Below are positions 11,006 to 20,864 of a DNA stretch of 64,000 nucleotides, piece by piece. Within the stretch, counting starts at the first letter, position 1; the number at the start of each line of letters is the position of its first letter. The position numbers were made by a program, and so were the translations under genes. Under the pieces are notes generated by a model. The model was not told where the DNA came from and made no database searches. It saw nothing but the letters and a program-made list of their open reading frames with translations. The DNA is from Rhabdophis nuchalis (Eukaryota > Chordata > Lepidosauria > Squamata > Natricidae): contig CM077647.1 in the NCBI GenBank assembly GCA_039707465.1, positions 175,642,663 through 175,706,662 of the forward strand, in the 5' to 3' direction.

Positions 11006-11399
11006 CTAATTCCTCTTAATGAGTTGTTTCTTGTGGTTTTAGCCAGTATACCAGAAATGGCCACTGAGAAAGTGATGCCAAACATTGATTGTCGGAGAAG
11101 GCAGGTCACTTTGCCAGGTTGGCTGAGGAAGAGCAAAGAGGAGAGAAAACAGAGCAGAAGAGAGAAAAGGAGGGTGTAGGTGAGAGACTGGTTGTTGGCT
11201 CTCACAATGGGGGTATCCCTGTGTTTAATAAAGGTTCCAAGTACCCAAGAGGTCAAGAAAAAGAAAGAAACAGCTGGTGAAGTTAAACAAATTCCCAAGT
11301 TTTCTTCAAAGGTTAGAAACACCACCAGTTTTGGGATACATCCTTTCGTTTCTTTATTTGGATAATGATCTTCTGAACATTCAAAACAGTCATCCATAT
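11006..11399 (-). pseudogene. V2R gene A, exon 6 with 505-nt internal deletion
   Basis: This is the terminal exon of V2R gene A. It starts after AG (11401-11400) in the same phase as gene C and runs through [13 protein letters not shown], the first helices and [16 protein letters not shown]. It then jumps straight to sequence matching the gene C tail, which in another frame reads HKKQLIKRN and a stop at 11008-11006. It is 394 nt against 899 nt in gene C, a loss of exactly 505 nt. The breakpoints in gene C are both AACCA (2175-2179 and 2680-2684), leaving one AACCA here. Since 505 is not a multiple of three, translation runs out of frame to a stop near 10972. Helices 4-7 are lost, so the receptor cannot work. 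The other five exons look intact. Confidence 0.93.
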
Positions 11400-11499
11400 C
11401 TAGAAGAAAAATCAAGGACTTTGGTCATCTTGGCATTCCAAATTATTGAAAATTACTTTATTAATTTTATGCATCCAAAAATGGTATATTTAATTTTAA

Positions 11500-12530
11500 A
11501 ATGGTAAATCTAATGAAAATTGGTTTGTTCCAGCCCCCTGAAGTCACTCCAAGTTCCTAGATTGCACACCCTCAGAGCAGGGGTGAAATCAACTTATCTT
11601 TGCTACTGGTTCAGTAGCAATGTGAGTGCGCAGAGGAGAGGACCTTTCGTGCATGCACTAGAGCATCAAAACAGGATGAGCCTGCTAATGAGCATGCCAG
11701 CATAGGTAAGTAGAATAGCGATGGGTGGGGGGAATCCACTGTGCCAGGCAATTTAGAGTAGCTAGAAAGCGTGAAATCCGATGGTTCTAGTAAATCACAT
11801 GTCACAGCTGATCATCAGAAATGCCGGTTTGCCCGAACTGGTAGCATTTTTACTACCGGTTCAGGCAAATCGATCCGAACCAGTAGCATTTAACCCCTGC
11901 CTCAGAGGCACTGGGATTCATCTGTTGTTGCTTAATGCCAAGTTGGTTAACAACAATGCTCCTCTCATTCAAGATCACATTAAGGAGGACTGAGACAACC
12001 AACATGTATTACTGAGACTTGTCTAGCCCTGGAAGGGGAGGTTTCCCTCTGGGAGATGTGTCCATCCAGGTTTAGGGTGTGGTACCAGTCAAGACCATAG
12101 GGTAGAGGAGAGGGCTTGGCAATGGTCATCAGAGAATCAGATTGGCCAGGGTAGTGTGACTTGTGGGATCCAGGAGAAGGGTCTTCTCTGCCATCTGCCA
12201 TTGTTCTTGTCTTCTGGTACATCCTGTCTTCCAGAATGAGATCCTCTCCTCCAGACCTTCCTCCAGAGCCTAAAAACCTGGCTCTGCTAGCTGGCTTGAG
12301 GCTCCAAAGAGTATGCCAGTATATTGGATTATGCCGTATGCTGGGTTGATAGATTGATTGATATCAGATCTCACACTTCCTGCTCATCCCATCTTTTCCT
12401 CCCCTTCTTTTAGTGATGACATTTTATATTTTTATACTTTGTAGTATTTTATTTCTTCAGTATTATTTTCAATATTGTAAGCTACCCAGAATTACTTTGT
12501 GATAAGATTGCAGTCAATAAACTGGATAGA
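11500..12530 (+). mobile_element. degenerate L2-like LINE (endonuclease remnant joined to 3' end)
   Basis: Near 11920-12080 the plus strand reads LLLLNAKLVNNNAPLIQDHI and WKGRFPSGRCVHPG, resembling the L2 apurinic endonuclease. From about 12170 it passes directly to L2-like 3' end sequence (GGGTCTTCTCTGCC) and a tail near 12480-12530. The reverse transcriptase is absent. A hAT-like element (11578-11899) is inserted near the start. It lies in intron 5 of V2R gene A. Confidence 0.55.
11578..11899. mobile_element. hAT-like nonautonomous element, 322 bp, with perfect 8-bp TSD
   Basis: The ends are CAGGGGTGAAAT and ATTTAACCCCTG (11 of 12 complementary). The flanking octamers CCTCAGAG at 11570-11577 and 11900-11907 are identical. 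An 8-bp duplication and CAG...CTG ends are the signature of the hAT superfamily. There is no transposase. Confidence 0.88.
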
Positions 12531-12531
12531 T

Positions 12532-13296
12532 CAGGGGTCCCCAACCTTTTTTTCACCAGGGACCGGTTTCATTTTTAAGAAAATTCTGCGGACCGGCTGA
12601 GGGGCTAAGCAGTCATGTGACTGGGTGGGCGTGGCCAACTTTGAAAATGTGAAACTCACTTAACAATGATCTTGGTTAGCAACCAAACTTTTGGCCTCAA
12701 CTGTGGTCATAAGTTCTTTCTTTCTTTCTCTCTCTCTCTTTCTTTCTCTTACTTTGTCTCTGTCTCTCTTTTTCTCTCTCGCTATTTCTTTCTTTCTCTC
12801 TTTCCCTTTCTCTCTATTTCTTTCTCTTTCCCTCTTTCTGTATCTTTTCCTGTCTCTTTCTTTCCTTTCTGTCTCTTTCTCTCTGTCTGTCTTTCTCTCT
12901 CCCACTTTTTTCTTTCTTTCTCTCTTTGTGTTTCTCCTTCATCCGCCCATTTCTGTCACTCTGTGTGTGTGTGTGTGCGTGTGTCTGTCTGTCTTGCATT
13001 CATTCAATCACTCCTTCTGTGTCTCTGTCTATCTTTCTCTCCCTCCCTCCCTCTGTCTCTCTATGTGTGTCTGTCGTCGTCGTCGTCGTCCCGTCCCCCC
13101 GCCCCCAGCCTCCTCATCCCGCCTGCCACGCTTGGTCGCTCGTTCGCTCGTTCAGGCTCCGTGGCTGGATAGGTGCCGGGCTGGAGAGGAGGAGGAGGGA
13201 GGGGGGCAGCCCATTGGGCAGAGCGCACGGGAGAACGCAGGAGGATGGTGGGTGGGTGGGTGGGTGGGTGGATGGATAGATAGATAGATAGATAGT

Positions 13297-13378
<82 letters not shown>
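12532..13378 (+). mobile_element. composite hAT-like element with CT-rich array and GC-rich block
   Basis: Starts CAGGGGTCCCCAACC, then GGGACCGGTTTCAT, GTGGGCGTGGCCAAC and GGTTAGCAACCAAA, followed by a 250-bp CT-rich tract, a (TG)n run, CT repeats and a GC-rich block (13070-13250) ending in GGGT/GATA arrays. The order parallels the insertion at 6525-8160. It is bracketed by a 25-bp direct repeat starting GATAAGATTG (12501-12525 and 13379-13403), longer than a hAT target duplication. Confidence 0.55.
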
Positions 13379-13383
<5 letters not shown>

Positions 13384-13399
13384 GATTGCAGTCAATAAA

Positions 13400-13463
<64 letters not shown>

Positions 13464-13530
13464 ATGGATGGCTGGCTGGCTGGCTGGATGGATGGATGGA
13501 TGGATGGATGGATGGATGGATGGAAAGACA
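13251..13530. repeat. tetranucleotide arrays: GGGT, GATA, GGCT, GGAT
   Basis: Successive arrays: (GGGT)n to 13268, (GATA)n about 13272-13382, (GGCT)n about 13402-13485, (GGAT)n about 13486-13523, then GACAGACAGCC. The GATA part is interrupted by the repeated 25-bp segment at 13379-13403. Confidence 0.93.
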
Positions 13531-13635
13531 GACAGCCAGACAGCCAGATCAGTGGACGATAGATGATAGGTAGATAGTAGATGACAGATAGATAGATAGA
13601 TAATTTAAGATAAGATGAAACACAGACAAATTTAC

Positions 13636-13762
13636 CATTTTGATTTGAAATCTTCCCTTCTGGGCATGGAACACAGTCATAGCAGCAGAACTGATGTCCC
13701 TCAATCCCTTTCTTCCAGGATCCAGGGAAACAGGGGTCATTGCATTGAGAAAGTGGAAGGAC
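13636..13762 (-). pseudogene. V2R gene A, exon 5 (intact exon of a pseudogene)
   Basis: This 127-nt exon, the same length as in gene C, has its acceptor at 13764-13763 and donor GT at 13635-13634. In frame it reads [13 protein letters not shown], then [20 protein letters not shown], with all linker cysteines kept. The long open frame on this strand is a shadow in another phase. The exon itself is sound; the gene is disabled in exon 6. Confidence 0.92.
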
Positions 13763-13996
13763 CTTGTAACAAGCATGAAAATGTTATGAAAAGGGTTTTT
13801 TTTTAACAGTTTTGAATTTTTGTCCTTAATGGAGTAACAAATTATTTCTGATTTCCCAAATGGACACCGAATCAAGTAGGATTTATAGAGTATGTTAAAA
13901 AGATGTAGAAAATGCAATGATGCACAAATGGTCCTGTATGAGATTAAATAATTGAATATGGTGGCAATGTTATGGAAAAATCACCACTCCTTCCAG

Positions 13997-14815
13997 AGTG
14001 GTAAATAGAATAACAGAGTTGGAAAGGGTCCTTGGAGATCTTCTAGTCCAACCCCCTGCTTAGGCTGGAAACATTATACCATTTCAGACAAATAGTTATC
14101 CATTCTCTTCTTAAAACCTTCCAGTGTTGGAGCATTTACAACTTCTGGAAGCAAGCTGTTTCACTGATTAAGTGTCCTAATTGTAAGGAAATGTCTTCTT
14201 AGTTCTAAATTGCTTCCCTCCTTGATTAGTTTCCACCCATTGCTTCTTGTCCTGCCCTCAGGTGCTTGGGAGAATGACTTGACTCCCTCTTCTTTGTGGA
14301 ACACTGCTATCATGTCTCCCCTAGTCCTTCTTTTCATTAAACTAGACATATCCAATTCCTGCAACTGTTCTTCAGATGTTTTAGCCTCCAGTCTCCCAAT
14401 CCTCTTTGTTGCACTTCTCTGCACTCTTTCCAGAATCTCCACATCTTTTTCACATTGTGGCAACCAAAACTGGATGCCGTATTCCAAGTGTGGCCTTACC
14501 CAAGGCCTTATGAAGTGGCATTAACACTTCACGTGATCTAGATTCTGTCCCTCTGTTTATGCAGCCTAAAACTGTGTTGGCATTTTTGGCAGCTCCTGCA
14601 CACTGCTGGCTCATATTTAAATGGTTGTGCACTAGGACTCCAAGATCCCCTCCATTCATGCGCCCAGCCTTCCACAATTACTGTCACAGTTACTACTATT
14701 GATCAAAGTACTACCTAAACTGTACCTGTGCATTTTGGTTTTTTTGCCTAAATGGAGAACTTTACTTTTTTCACCATTGAATTTCATTTTGTTAAATAGT
14801 GCCCACTCTTGTGAT
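13997..14815 (-). mobile_element. CR1 LINE, 5'-truncated
   Basis: Minus-sense CR1 ORF2 C-terminal sequence (LGVLVHNHLNMSQQCA, VQRSATKRI, SSLMKRRTRGDMI, GRTRSNGWKLIKE) with multiple lesions, followed by the CR1 3' UTR. It lies in intron 4 of V2R gene A, immediately downstream of exon 4. Confidence 0.85.
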
Positions 14816-14983
14816 TTGAAATGGAAATAGAAATCTAATGTGCAAGCATGGCTTTTGCCATTGTAATGTCGTGCTTGTGAATTTGAGGAATGCTTGACCA
14901 TTAACTTTAATTTTTGAAACAGAAATTATGTTCAATATGAGTTCATAATGGATTAAAGCATAGTTGATTAGATGCTTTGATAC

Positions 14984-15211
14984 CTGGTTGAAAGCTGGGT
15001 GCCAGGTGATTACATCTTCATTGATGAATAATTCCTTCCCTTTTGGAGCTTCTAGATCCAGCTTTCCCACTCTTACTCTCTGAAAGGATCTGTTTGGAAA
15101 AGTGATCAGGTTGGTGATGTCGAATCCACCAGTGGCTTCCCCTTTCTCATTCAGGAACACTCTCTCCCCAGCTGAATTGTTAAAAGAAATGCCTTGAAGA
15201 AATGGATGGAG
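14984..15211 (-). pseudogene. V2R gene A, exon 4 (intact exon of a pseudogene)
   Basis: 228 nt, identical in length to exon 4 of genes B and C, between AG (15213-15212) and GT (14983-14982). It reads from LHPFLQGISF through LNEKGEATGGFDITNL and PNRSFQRVRVGKLD to HPAFNQ. No stop is present. Confidence 0.92.
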
Positions 15212-15374
15212 CTACTTGAAAGAGAATAGAGGAAAGAGAGAGAGAGTTGAAAGAATAACAATAGAGAATAGAACATCATATTCAAGTTTCTTGTTTTATT
15301 TTTTTATTAAACATTAATGTCTACATAAATGGTGTGATTTCTGAGTACAGTTAATTTTGAGAAACAATAAGAGT

Positions 15375-15485
15375 AATATTAATATTAAAATGGCGAGGTA
15401 GCCCTTTAGGTATTGCTCCAAGGGCTCCAATTACAATCGGGACAACACTCGATTTCTTTTTCCACAGTCGCACCTCAATTATTCA
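15375..15485 (-). mobile_element. R4/Dong-like LINE C-terminal fragment (minus)
   Basis: The minus strand reads EVRLWKKKSSVVPIVIGALG then AIPKGLPRHF. This resembles the WK..S.VVPVVIGALG..PK motif at the C-terminus of R4/Dong-type LINE reverse transcriptases. It is a short fragment; the family name comes from motif memory only. Confidence 0.45.
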
Positions 15486-15535
15486 ACAACAGCAACAACA
15501 ACAATAATGAATAATAATGAATAATAATTATTAGT

Positions 15536-15730
15536 GATACTCATTGTCATTGGATCACTTGGCACCATGTCCAAGAATTTTACAAGATACATCAACAAAT
15601 TGCAGCTTCCTGCAATAACACCAGAGGAACTGCAAACAACTGCGCTACTCATCTTATATTTTAAGAAGGTACTTGGCTGATACCTAGGACGCTGGCAGCA
15701 AACCGTATCAATCATTAGCACCAATCAATG
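15536..15730 (+). mobile_element. R4/Dong-like LINE C-terminal fragment (plus)
   Basis: The plus strand reads GSLGTMSKNFTRYINKLQLP then ITPEELQTTALLILYFKKVL, matching the continuation of the same C-terminal LINE motif as the minus-strand fragment 50 bp away. The two fragments diverge in orientation, separated by (AACA)/(AATAATG) simple DNA. Confidence 0.45.
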
Positions 15731-15918
15731 GTATTTGTAATGCATTTTTAAATGTTCAGTTGGCTGAGTTTCATGTTTAATGAATAAAGTAAATAATAAT
15801 AATAATAAATTCCATTTTAGTGAACTTTTCTTATATAATCAATCATTCTCTTATGCTTTTAAATTTCCTACTTCTGTTTTTGTTAGTTAGTCATTGATAA
15901 AAGTAATCCCATGTTAAA

Positions 15919-16589
15919 AAATACAATACAATAGCAGAGTTGGAAGGGACCTTGGAGGTCATCTAGTCAAACTCCCTGCCTAGGCAGGAAACCCTATACC
16001 ATTTCAGACAAATGGCTATCCAACATCTTATTGAAGACTTCCAGTGTTGGGGCATTCACAACTTCTGGAGACAAGCTGTTGCACTGATTAATTGTCCTAA
16101 CTGTCAGGAAATTTCTCCTCAGTTCTAAGCTGCTTCTCTCCTTGATTAGTATCCACCCATTGCTTCTTGTCCTGCCCCCAGGTGCCTTGGAGAATAGTTT
16201 GACTCCCTCTTCTTTGTGGCACCCTCTGAGATATCGGAACACTGCTATCATGTCTCCCCTAATCCTTCTTTTTATTAAATTAGGCATACTCAGTTCCTTC
16301 AACTGTTCTTCATATGTTTTAGTCCCGAGTCCTCTAATCATCTTTGTTGCTCTTCTCTGCACTCTTTCTAGAATCTCCACATCTTTTCTACATCTTGGTG
16401 ACCAAAACTGGATGCAGTATTCCAACTGTGGCCTTACCAAGGCATTATAAAAGTGGTATTAACACTTCATGTGACCTTGATTCTACCCCTCTGTTTATGC
16501 AGCCTAGAACTGTTTTGGCTTTTTTGGCAGCTGCTGCCCACGGCTGGCTCATATTTAAATGGTTGTCTACTAGGACTCCAAGATCCCTT
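15919..16589 (-). mobile_element. CR1 LINE, 5'-truncated
   Basis: Minus-sense CR1 with an (ATACA)n-type tail at about 15921-15933 and ORF2 C-terminal sequence (VRPQLEYCIQFWSPRC, RRIRGDMIAVFRYLRG, FLTVRTINQCNSLSPEVV). It abuts an L1-like fragment at about 16590. Confidence 0.87.
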
Positions 16590-16738
16590 ATTTCTTCCTT
16601 CTCCTTAATTTGGAATGTTAATCTCTCTATTTCTACACATTCTAATATTTTTATAACGTTTTCATCTATAGGGATCTCTTCATTTTTCCACTGTTGTGCA
16701 ATCACAATTCTAGCTGCTGTTAACACATGTACAGTTCA
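16590..16738 (-). mobile_element. L1-like ORF2 C-terminal fragment, distal piece
   Basis: The minus strand reads [20 protein letters not shown] then [12 protein letters not shown], resembling the AAR..IA..WK...IP stretch near the L1 ORF2 C-terminus. The preceding L1 residues lie at 18228-18366, so the L1 copy is split by the 1.5-kb segment between. Confidence 0.65.
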
Positions 16739-17110
16739 ATTCAATTCAATTCAATTTATTCAATTTATATCCCGCCCTTCTCCGAGAGGACCCAGGGCAG
16801 CGCACAGGAATTTAAAACAATATACAAAATAGTACCAACTATAATTTAAAAAACTTATTAAATGACAAAACCTGCGCTAAAACCAGATTAAATCCCCCAT
16901 TTAAATTGTAAACTATCCCTCCCCTCCTCCCTGGAACCCCCTAAAAGCCAAATTAAGAATTTTGTTCAAACACCCCTAGAACTGCGTCCCGCCCACCTCT
17001 CTTGATACAGAATCCCTCATCAAGGTGGGCCCTCGTTGACGCGGAGGGCCATACCTGCGAGTAGGGGGACTCCCGCAGTAGAAAAGGTCTGCCTTAGAGT
17101 ACTTCATGGT
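16739..17110 (-). mobile_element. L2-clade LINE 3' end
   Basis: The repeat begins with (TTCAA)n and ATTTATATCCCGCCCTTCTCC, the inverted L2 3' UTR, and extends through the AAAACCTGCGCTAAAACC region. Coding similarity is weak after about 16960. It is part of the insertion that splits the L1 fragment. Confidence 0.65.
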
Positions 17111-18227
17111 GAATGTCATAAATATGATATATATAAATATGTATAAATATATATAAAATATAAGGTCAGAGGAGTTGTAAGACAGGGCATTAAAATTCTA
17201 GATGTTATTGAATATTAAAATAGATGTTAAAGTATGTATAGTACAAGTTAAACTCAGGAGACGTCTAGACCGGCTCTAAAAAGTTCATAAATAGTTCATA
17301 AATTCATGAAAATCATGCATGGTTCAAAGATAGTTAATCATGGTTCATAAATAGTTAGTTTGTCATCGAAGGTGGGAGAGTTAGTTCATATAGATATATC
17401 AGACTGGGGGTGGAGGGTGGCTTTGGCCTTCCAGTTGTAAATTAGTCCCGGCTTGTAGTCCTCAAGGACTCCTCCAGTCCCACAATACCAGGAGTCTTAA
17501 GGGCCTCAGCTGAAGAGTTCTAATAGCTGAGGCCAGTTTTTCTCAGCCTGGAGCCTCCACTGCCCACCTTTGTCCCCGGTGGCATCTCCTTCGGCCCCAA
17601 CGCCTCCAGCGCTCCTGGTATCTTTCGGCCTGCCTGGCCCAGATCTCCTTAGGCCCGGCCCGGCCCAGCCAGGCCTTGCGGCCTCGATGTTACCCTGCCG
17701 GCCCATGCCAGTCCAGTTGGTCCTCAGCTAGCCAGGTCCGGCTCTGTCTGGCCTCGCCAGGTCTTTACAGTCGCTGGCCTCTGATGTCCGCTCCAGCGCT
17801 GGTCACTTCTCCGCCCACTGGCTGTCCCGGCTCCGCTCGTCAGCTCATACCGGCACCGCTCTTCTCCTCCTCTCCTCCACGCCGCGCGGCTCCACTCCGC
17901 TCTGTTCCTCCATTCCTCTCCTTCTCTCCTTCTCTCTTCCGCGCCACGCGCCGCTCCACTCAAGCCTCGGAGCAGCGCGGCGTTTTGGAGCCTCCCCGGC
18001 GTTTTGGAGCCTCCGGCCAGCTTCCCTCCGATGGCCCATGCAGAGCCGCCGGATCACCCTGGAAGCTCGTCCTGGCCTCAAAAGGCAGCCAGAGTGAGCG
18101 TCTCGTGGGCCTGGCCCTAAAAGTTGGCAAACGGGCCAGGCGACATGCCCTAGCCGCCCACAACTCCCGCGGCCCTCATAGCGCTCGGTGGCAGACCGCC
18201 ATCTTCGCGCATGCGCAGTTGCATCAT
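17111..18227. other. uncharacterised segment with CpG-rich block
   Basis: AT-rich DNA with TTCATAAATAGTT repeats (17280-17370) is followed by a GC- and CpG-rich block at about 17450-18215 (CCTCCAGCGCTCC, CGCCGCGCGGCTCC, CATCTTCGCGCATGCGCAG). A 228-codon open frame crosses it without recognisable domain. The block may be the GC-rich 5' UTR or promoter of the L2 element in minus orientation, which would make 16739-18227 one internally deleted element; this is inference. Confidence 0.35.
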
Positions 18228-18366
18228 CTTTACTCAGTTAAATATGTATTCCCTTTATTGTATTTTTCTGGTAAGATAACCTACAAAAGTATTTCTGGTT
18301 TTAAATCTGCATGTATTTTTGTCCAATATTTTTTTGCCTTTGGGCATGTCCACCACATATGATAAT
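18228..18366 (-). mobile_element. L1-like ORF2 C-terminal fragment, proximal piece
   Basis: The minus strand reads YHMWWTCPKAKKYWTKIHAD then LKPEIL, the typical H.WW.CPK...FW..I motif of L1 ORF2, followed by a stop and diverged sequence up to YLTE. The next L1 residues resume at 16738. Confidence 0.75.
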
Positions 18367-18367
18367 A

Positions 18368-18638
18368 TTCTCCAAAGCATCTGAGGGCAGAACAAGAAGC
18401 AATGGGTGGAAACTAATCAAGGAGAGAAGCAACTTAGAACTGAGGAGAAATTTCCTGACAGGACAATTAATCAGTGGAACAGAAGTTGCCTCCAGAAGTT
18501 GTGAATGCCCCAACACTGCAAGTCTTCAAGAAGATGTTGGATAGCCATTTGTCTGAAATGGTATAGGGTTTCCTGCCTAGGCAGGGAGTTGGACTAGATG
18601 ACCTCCAAGGTCCCTTCCAACTCTGCTATTGTATTAAT
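18368..18638 (+). mobile_element. CR1 LINE 3' end
   Basis: Plus-sense CR1 ORF2 end (GRTRSNGWKLIKERSNLEL, RRNFLTG, then SHLSEMV in another frame) and the 3' UTR ending CCAACTCTGCTATTGTATT. Confidence 0.85.
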
Positions 18639-18689
18639 ATGAACCCAGTATCTGATTTCCAACATTTAGTGACATGTTAGTTGCAAGTC

Positions 18690-18818
18690 TTGCTGGTGGA
18701 AAGTGCCATTGATAAAACATTTTATATTTTTATGTACACTGGGAGCATATGCACCAAAGACAAATTCCTTGTGTGTCCAATCACACTTGGCCAATAAAAA
18801 TATTCTATTCTATTCTAT
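18690..18818 (+). mobile_element. snake CR1/L3-type 3' tail with (ATTCT)n
   Basis: The block ACAAATTCCTTGTGTGTCC and CACTTGGCCAATAAA ends in ATTCTATTCTATTC. I recognise this as the 3' end of a snake CR1/L3-type LINE family known for seeding AATAG-type microsatellites. Confidence 0.6.
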
Positions 18819-19300
18819 ATAAATATTCCTTAAATGCGGTTGACATTGTCAGTTTATAGTTTCCCCAATTCAAGTTTCATTTGCTTATTCTCCCCATTCC
18901 TACTATAGTTATTAAATTTGGTATCAATGTTGCACGGAAATGTACATGTCTACTTTATTATTCATGTGATATTATTTTCAGGAAAGATAAAAAAGAACAG
19001 TCACCCAAAGCAGAATGAAGATAGGCAATTGAAATTATGCAATTTCCTTCAATTATCATTTTACTTCACTATTTAAACTACAAGAGAAACGACCACTCTG
19101 CAAAGCCAGAGCTGCAAATGCTGCAACAACGGTGCCCATGCGTGACTGCCTGACATGTGGATGAACATTTTGTGCCTGTATAGTCCTTACTAGCCACCTG
19201 TGGACACACCATGGAGAGCCCACAACCTGTTAGATGTGAAGGCCCTCTTCAAACACGATGGACGAGCATCAACTTCACTATTTAAACAACCAATTAAACC
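18819..19300. other. intronic sequence without recognised feature
   Basis: Part of intron 3 of V2R gene A. The short block 19080-19260 (GCCCATGCGTGACTGCC) may be repeat-derived but was not identified. Confidence 0.3.
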
Positions 19301-19308
19301 TAGACCAC

Positions 19309-19476
19309 CAGTGGTGGTATTCAGCCGGTTCAGACTGGTTCAGATGAACTGTTAGTGGTGATATGCCATCCTATTTAGCCACATTTTCTAAGCCATGTGC
19401 ATTTGTGCAAGCCACAGGCGCTCACAGTTTCAGTGTGTGGCAAACGGGTGGTAAAATTAAGTGAAACCCACCTCTG
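19309..19476. mobile_element. hAT-like nonautonomous element, 168 bp
   Basis: Ends are CAGTGGTGGTATTCA and GTGAAACCCACCTCTG, imperfect inverted repeats. The flanking octamers TAGACCAC (19301-19308) and TAGACCAT (19477-19484) differ at one base, an aged 8-bp target duplication. No coding sequence. Confidence 0.82.
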
Positions 19477-19484
19477 TAGACCAT

Positions 19485-19925
19485 ATGTAATCTTTCCTCA
19501 CCAGTACAAAGCTATTTGACAGTCTGAATAATGACTAATTTCCTTTAGCCAGATGTTAGCATTTGAGACTCAAGCACTCTTTGATAGCTAGATGAGAGAG
19601 GAGATGATTACAAGCATAAGATTGTTTCATATTATGGATGCCACATCTGGAAAGGGCTACTTTTATTTCATTTGATAGGGACAGAAAACTCGGCTTCTCA
19701 ATCCTGAAAATCTAATGAGCCAAGCAGAAGTGTGCTGGCAGTATTGATTATTTTTGGAGGAGACAATGAAAAGTAATCTAAATTAACCTTCTTAGTGTGC
19801 AAACAATGGTGATTTGGTAATAAATCCTATTGACACCTAAACCATATTTTATATAGTAGCTTCTTGACAATCATATTTAACTTGCTTCCATGCGCAGATA
19901 ATGTTAAGAATTTCACAGTGGGTTC
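19485..19925. other. V2R gene A intronic sequence
   Basis: Nothing recognised except a short block at 19845-19920 that resembles DNA at 38475-38560 beside exon 3 of gene B, consistent with both being ancestral intron 3 sequence. Confidence 0.45.
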
Positions 19926-20014
19926 AGAATAGAATAGAATAGAATAGAATAGAATAGAATAGAATAGAGAATAGAGAATAGAGAATAGAGAATAGAGAAT
20001 AGAGAATAGAGAAT

Positions 20015-20054
<40 letters not shown>

Positions 20055-20146
20055 ATAGAATGGAATGGAATGGAACGGAACGGAACGGAATGGAACGGAA
20101 CGGAACGGAACGGAACAGAACAGAACAGAACAGAACAGAACAGAAC

Positions 20147-20184
<38 letters not shown>

Positions 20185-20688
20185 ATAGAGAATAGAGAAT
20201 AGAGAATAGAGAATAGAGAATAGAGAATAGAATGGAACGGAACGGAACGGAACGGAAGGGAATGGAACGGAACAGAATAGAATAGAATAGAATAGAATAG
20301 AATAGAATAGAATAGAGAATAGAGAATAGAGAATAGAGAATAGAGAATAGAGAATAGAGAATAGAATGGAATGGAACATAACGGAACAGAAGGGAATGGA
20401 ATGGAATGGAATAGAATAGAATAGAATAGAGAATAGAGAATAGAGAATAGAGAATAGAGAGAGAATAGAGAATAGAGAATGGAATGGAATGGAACGGAAC
20501 GGAACAGAACAGAAGGGAATGGAATAGAATGGAATAGAATAGGACAAAAGAAGAGAGAATAGAATACAATAGGATAGGATAGGATAGGATAGGATAGGAC
20601 AATAGAAGAGAAGTTAGAATAGAATAGAACAGAACAGGAAATAGAATAGAATAGAATAGAATAGAATAGAATAGAATAGAATAGAATC
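19926..20688. repeat. AGAAT-family higher-order satellite array seeded by a CR1 tail
   Basis: A 760-bp array of pentamer and heptamer variants in recurring blocks: (AGAAT)n, then (AGAGAAT)n, then GGAAT/GGAAC and (AGAAC)n. The block order repeats about four times with a period of roughly 110-160 bp. The right end runs directly into a minus-sense CR1 3' end, whose tail it extends. Long open frames here are artefacts of a 5-mer with no stop. Confidence 0.92.
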
Positions 20689-20817
20689 TGGAAGGGACCT
20701 TGGAGGTCTTGGAGCTCAACCCCCTGCTCAAGCACGAGAACCTATACAATCTCAGACAAGTGACCGTCCAGTCTCTTCTTAAAAGCCTCCAGTGATGGAG
20801 CACCCATAATCCTACAT
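20689..20817 (-). mobile_element. CR1 LINE 3' end, short
   Basis: Minus-sense CR1 3' UTR and terminal ORF2 (GGAAGGGACCTTGGAGGTCT, TCTCAGACAAGTGACCGTCC). It sits 47 bp from the donor of V2R gene A exon 3. Confidence 0.8.
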
Positions 20818-20864
20818 CAAACTGCTCATTGAAATACAAGAACTGTCCAAAGCAGAAGAAATAC

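Noticed and set aside
13549..13917. 122-codon minus frame over V2R gene A exon 5
   Set aside because: It is out of phase with the true exon frame, which is defined by the Cys pattern, splice sites and 127-nt length.
17676..18362. 228-codon open frame as a possible gene
   Set aside because: High GC explains the length; it overlaps antisense frames, ends in an L1 fragment and has no recognisable domain.
19827..20839. 300-codon open frames
   Set aside because: These are translations of the AGAAT-type satellite, whose units lack stops in three minus frames.
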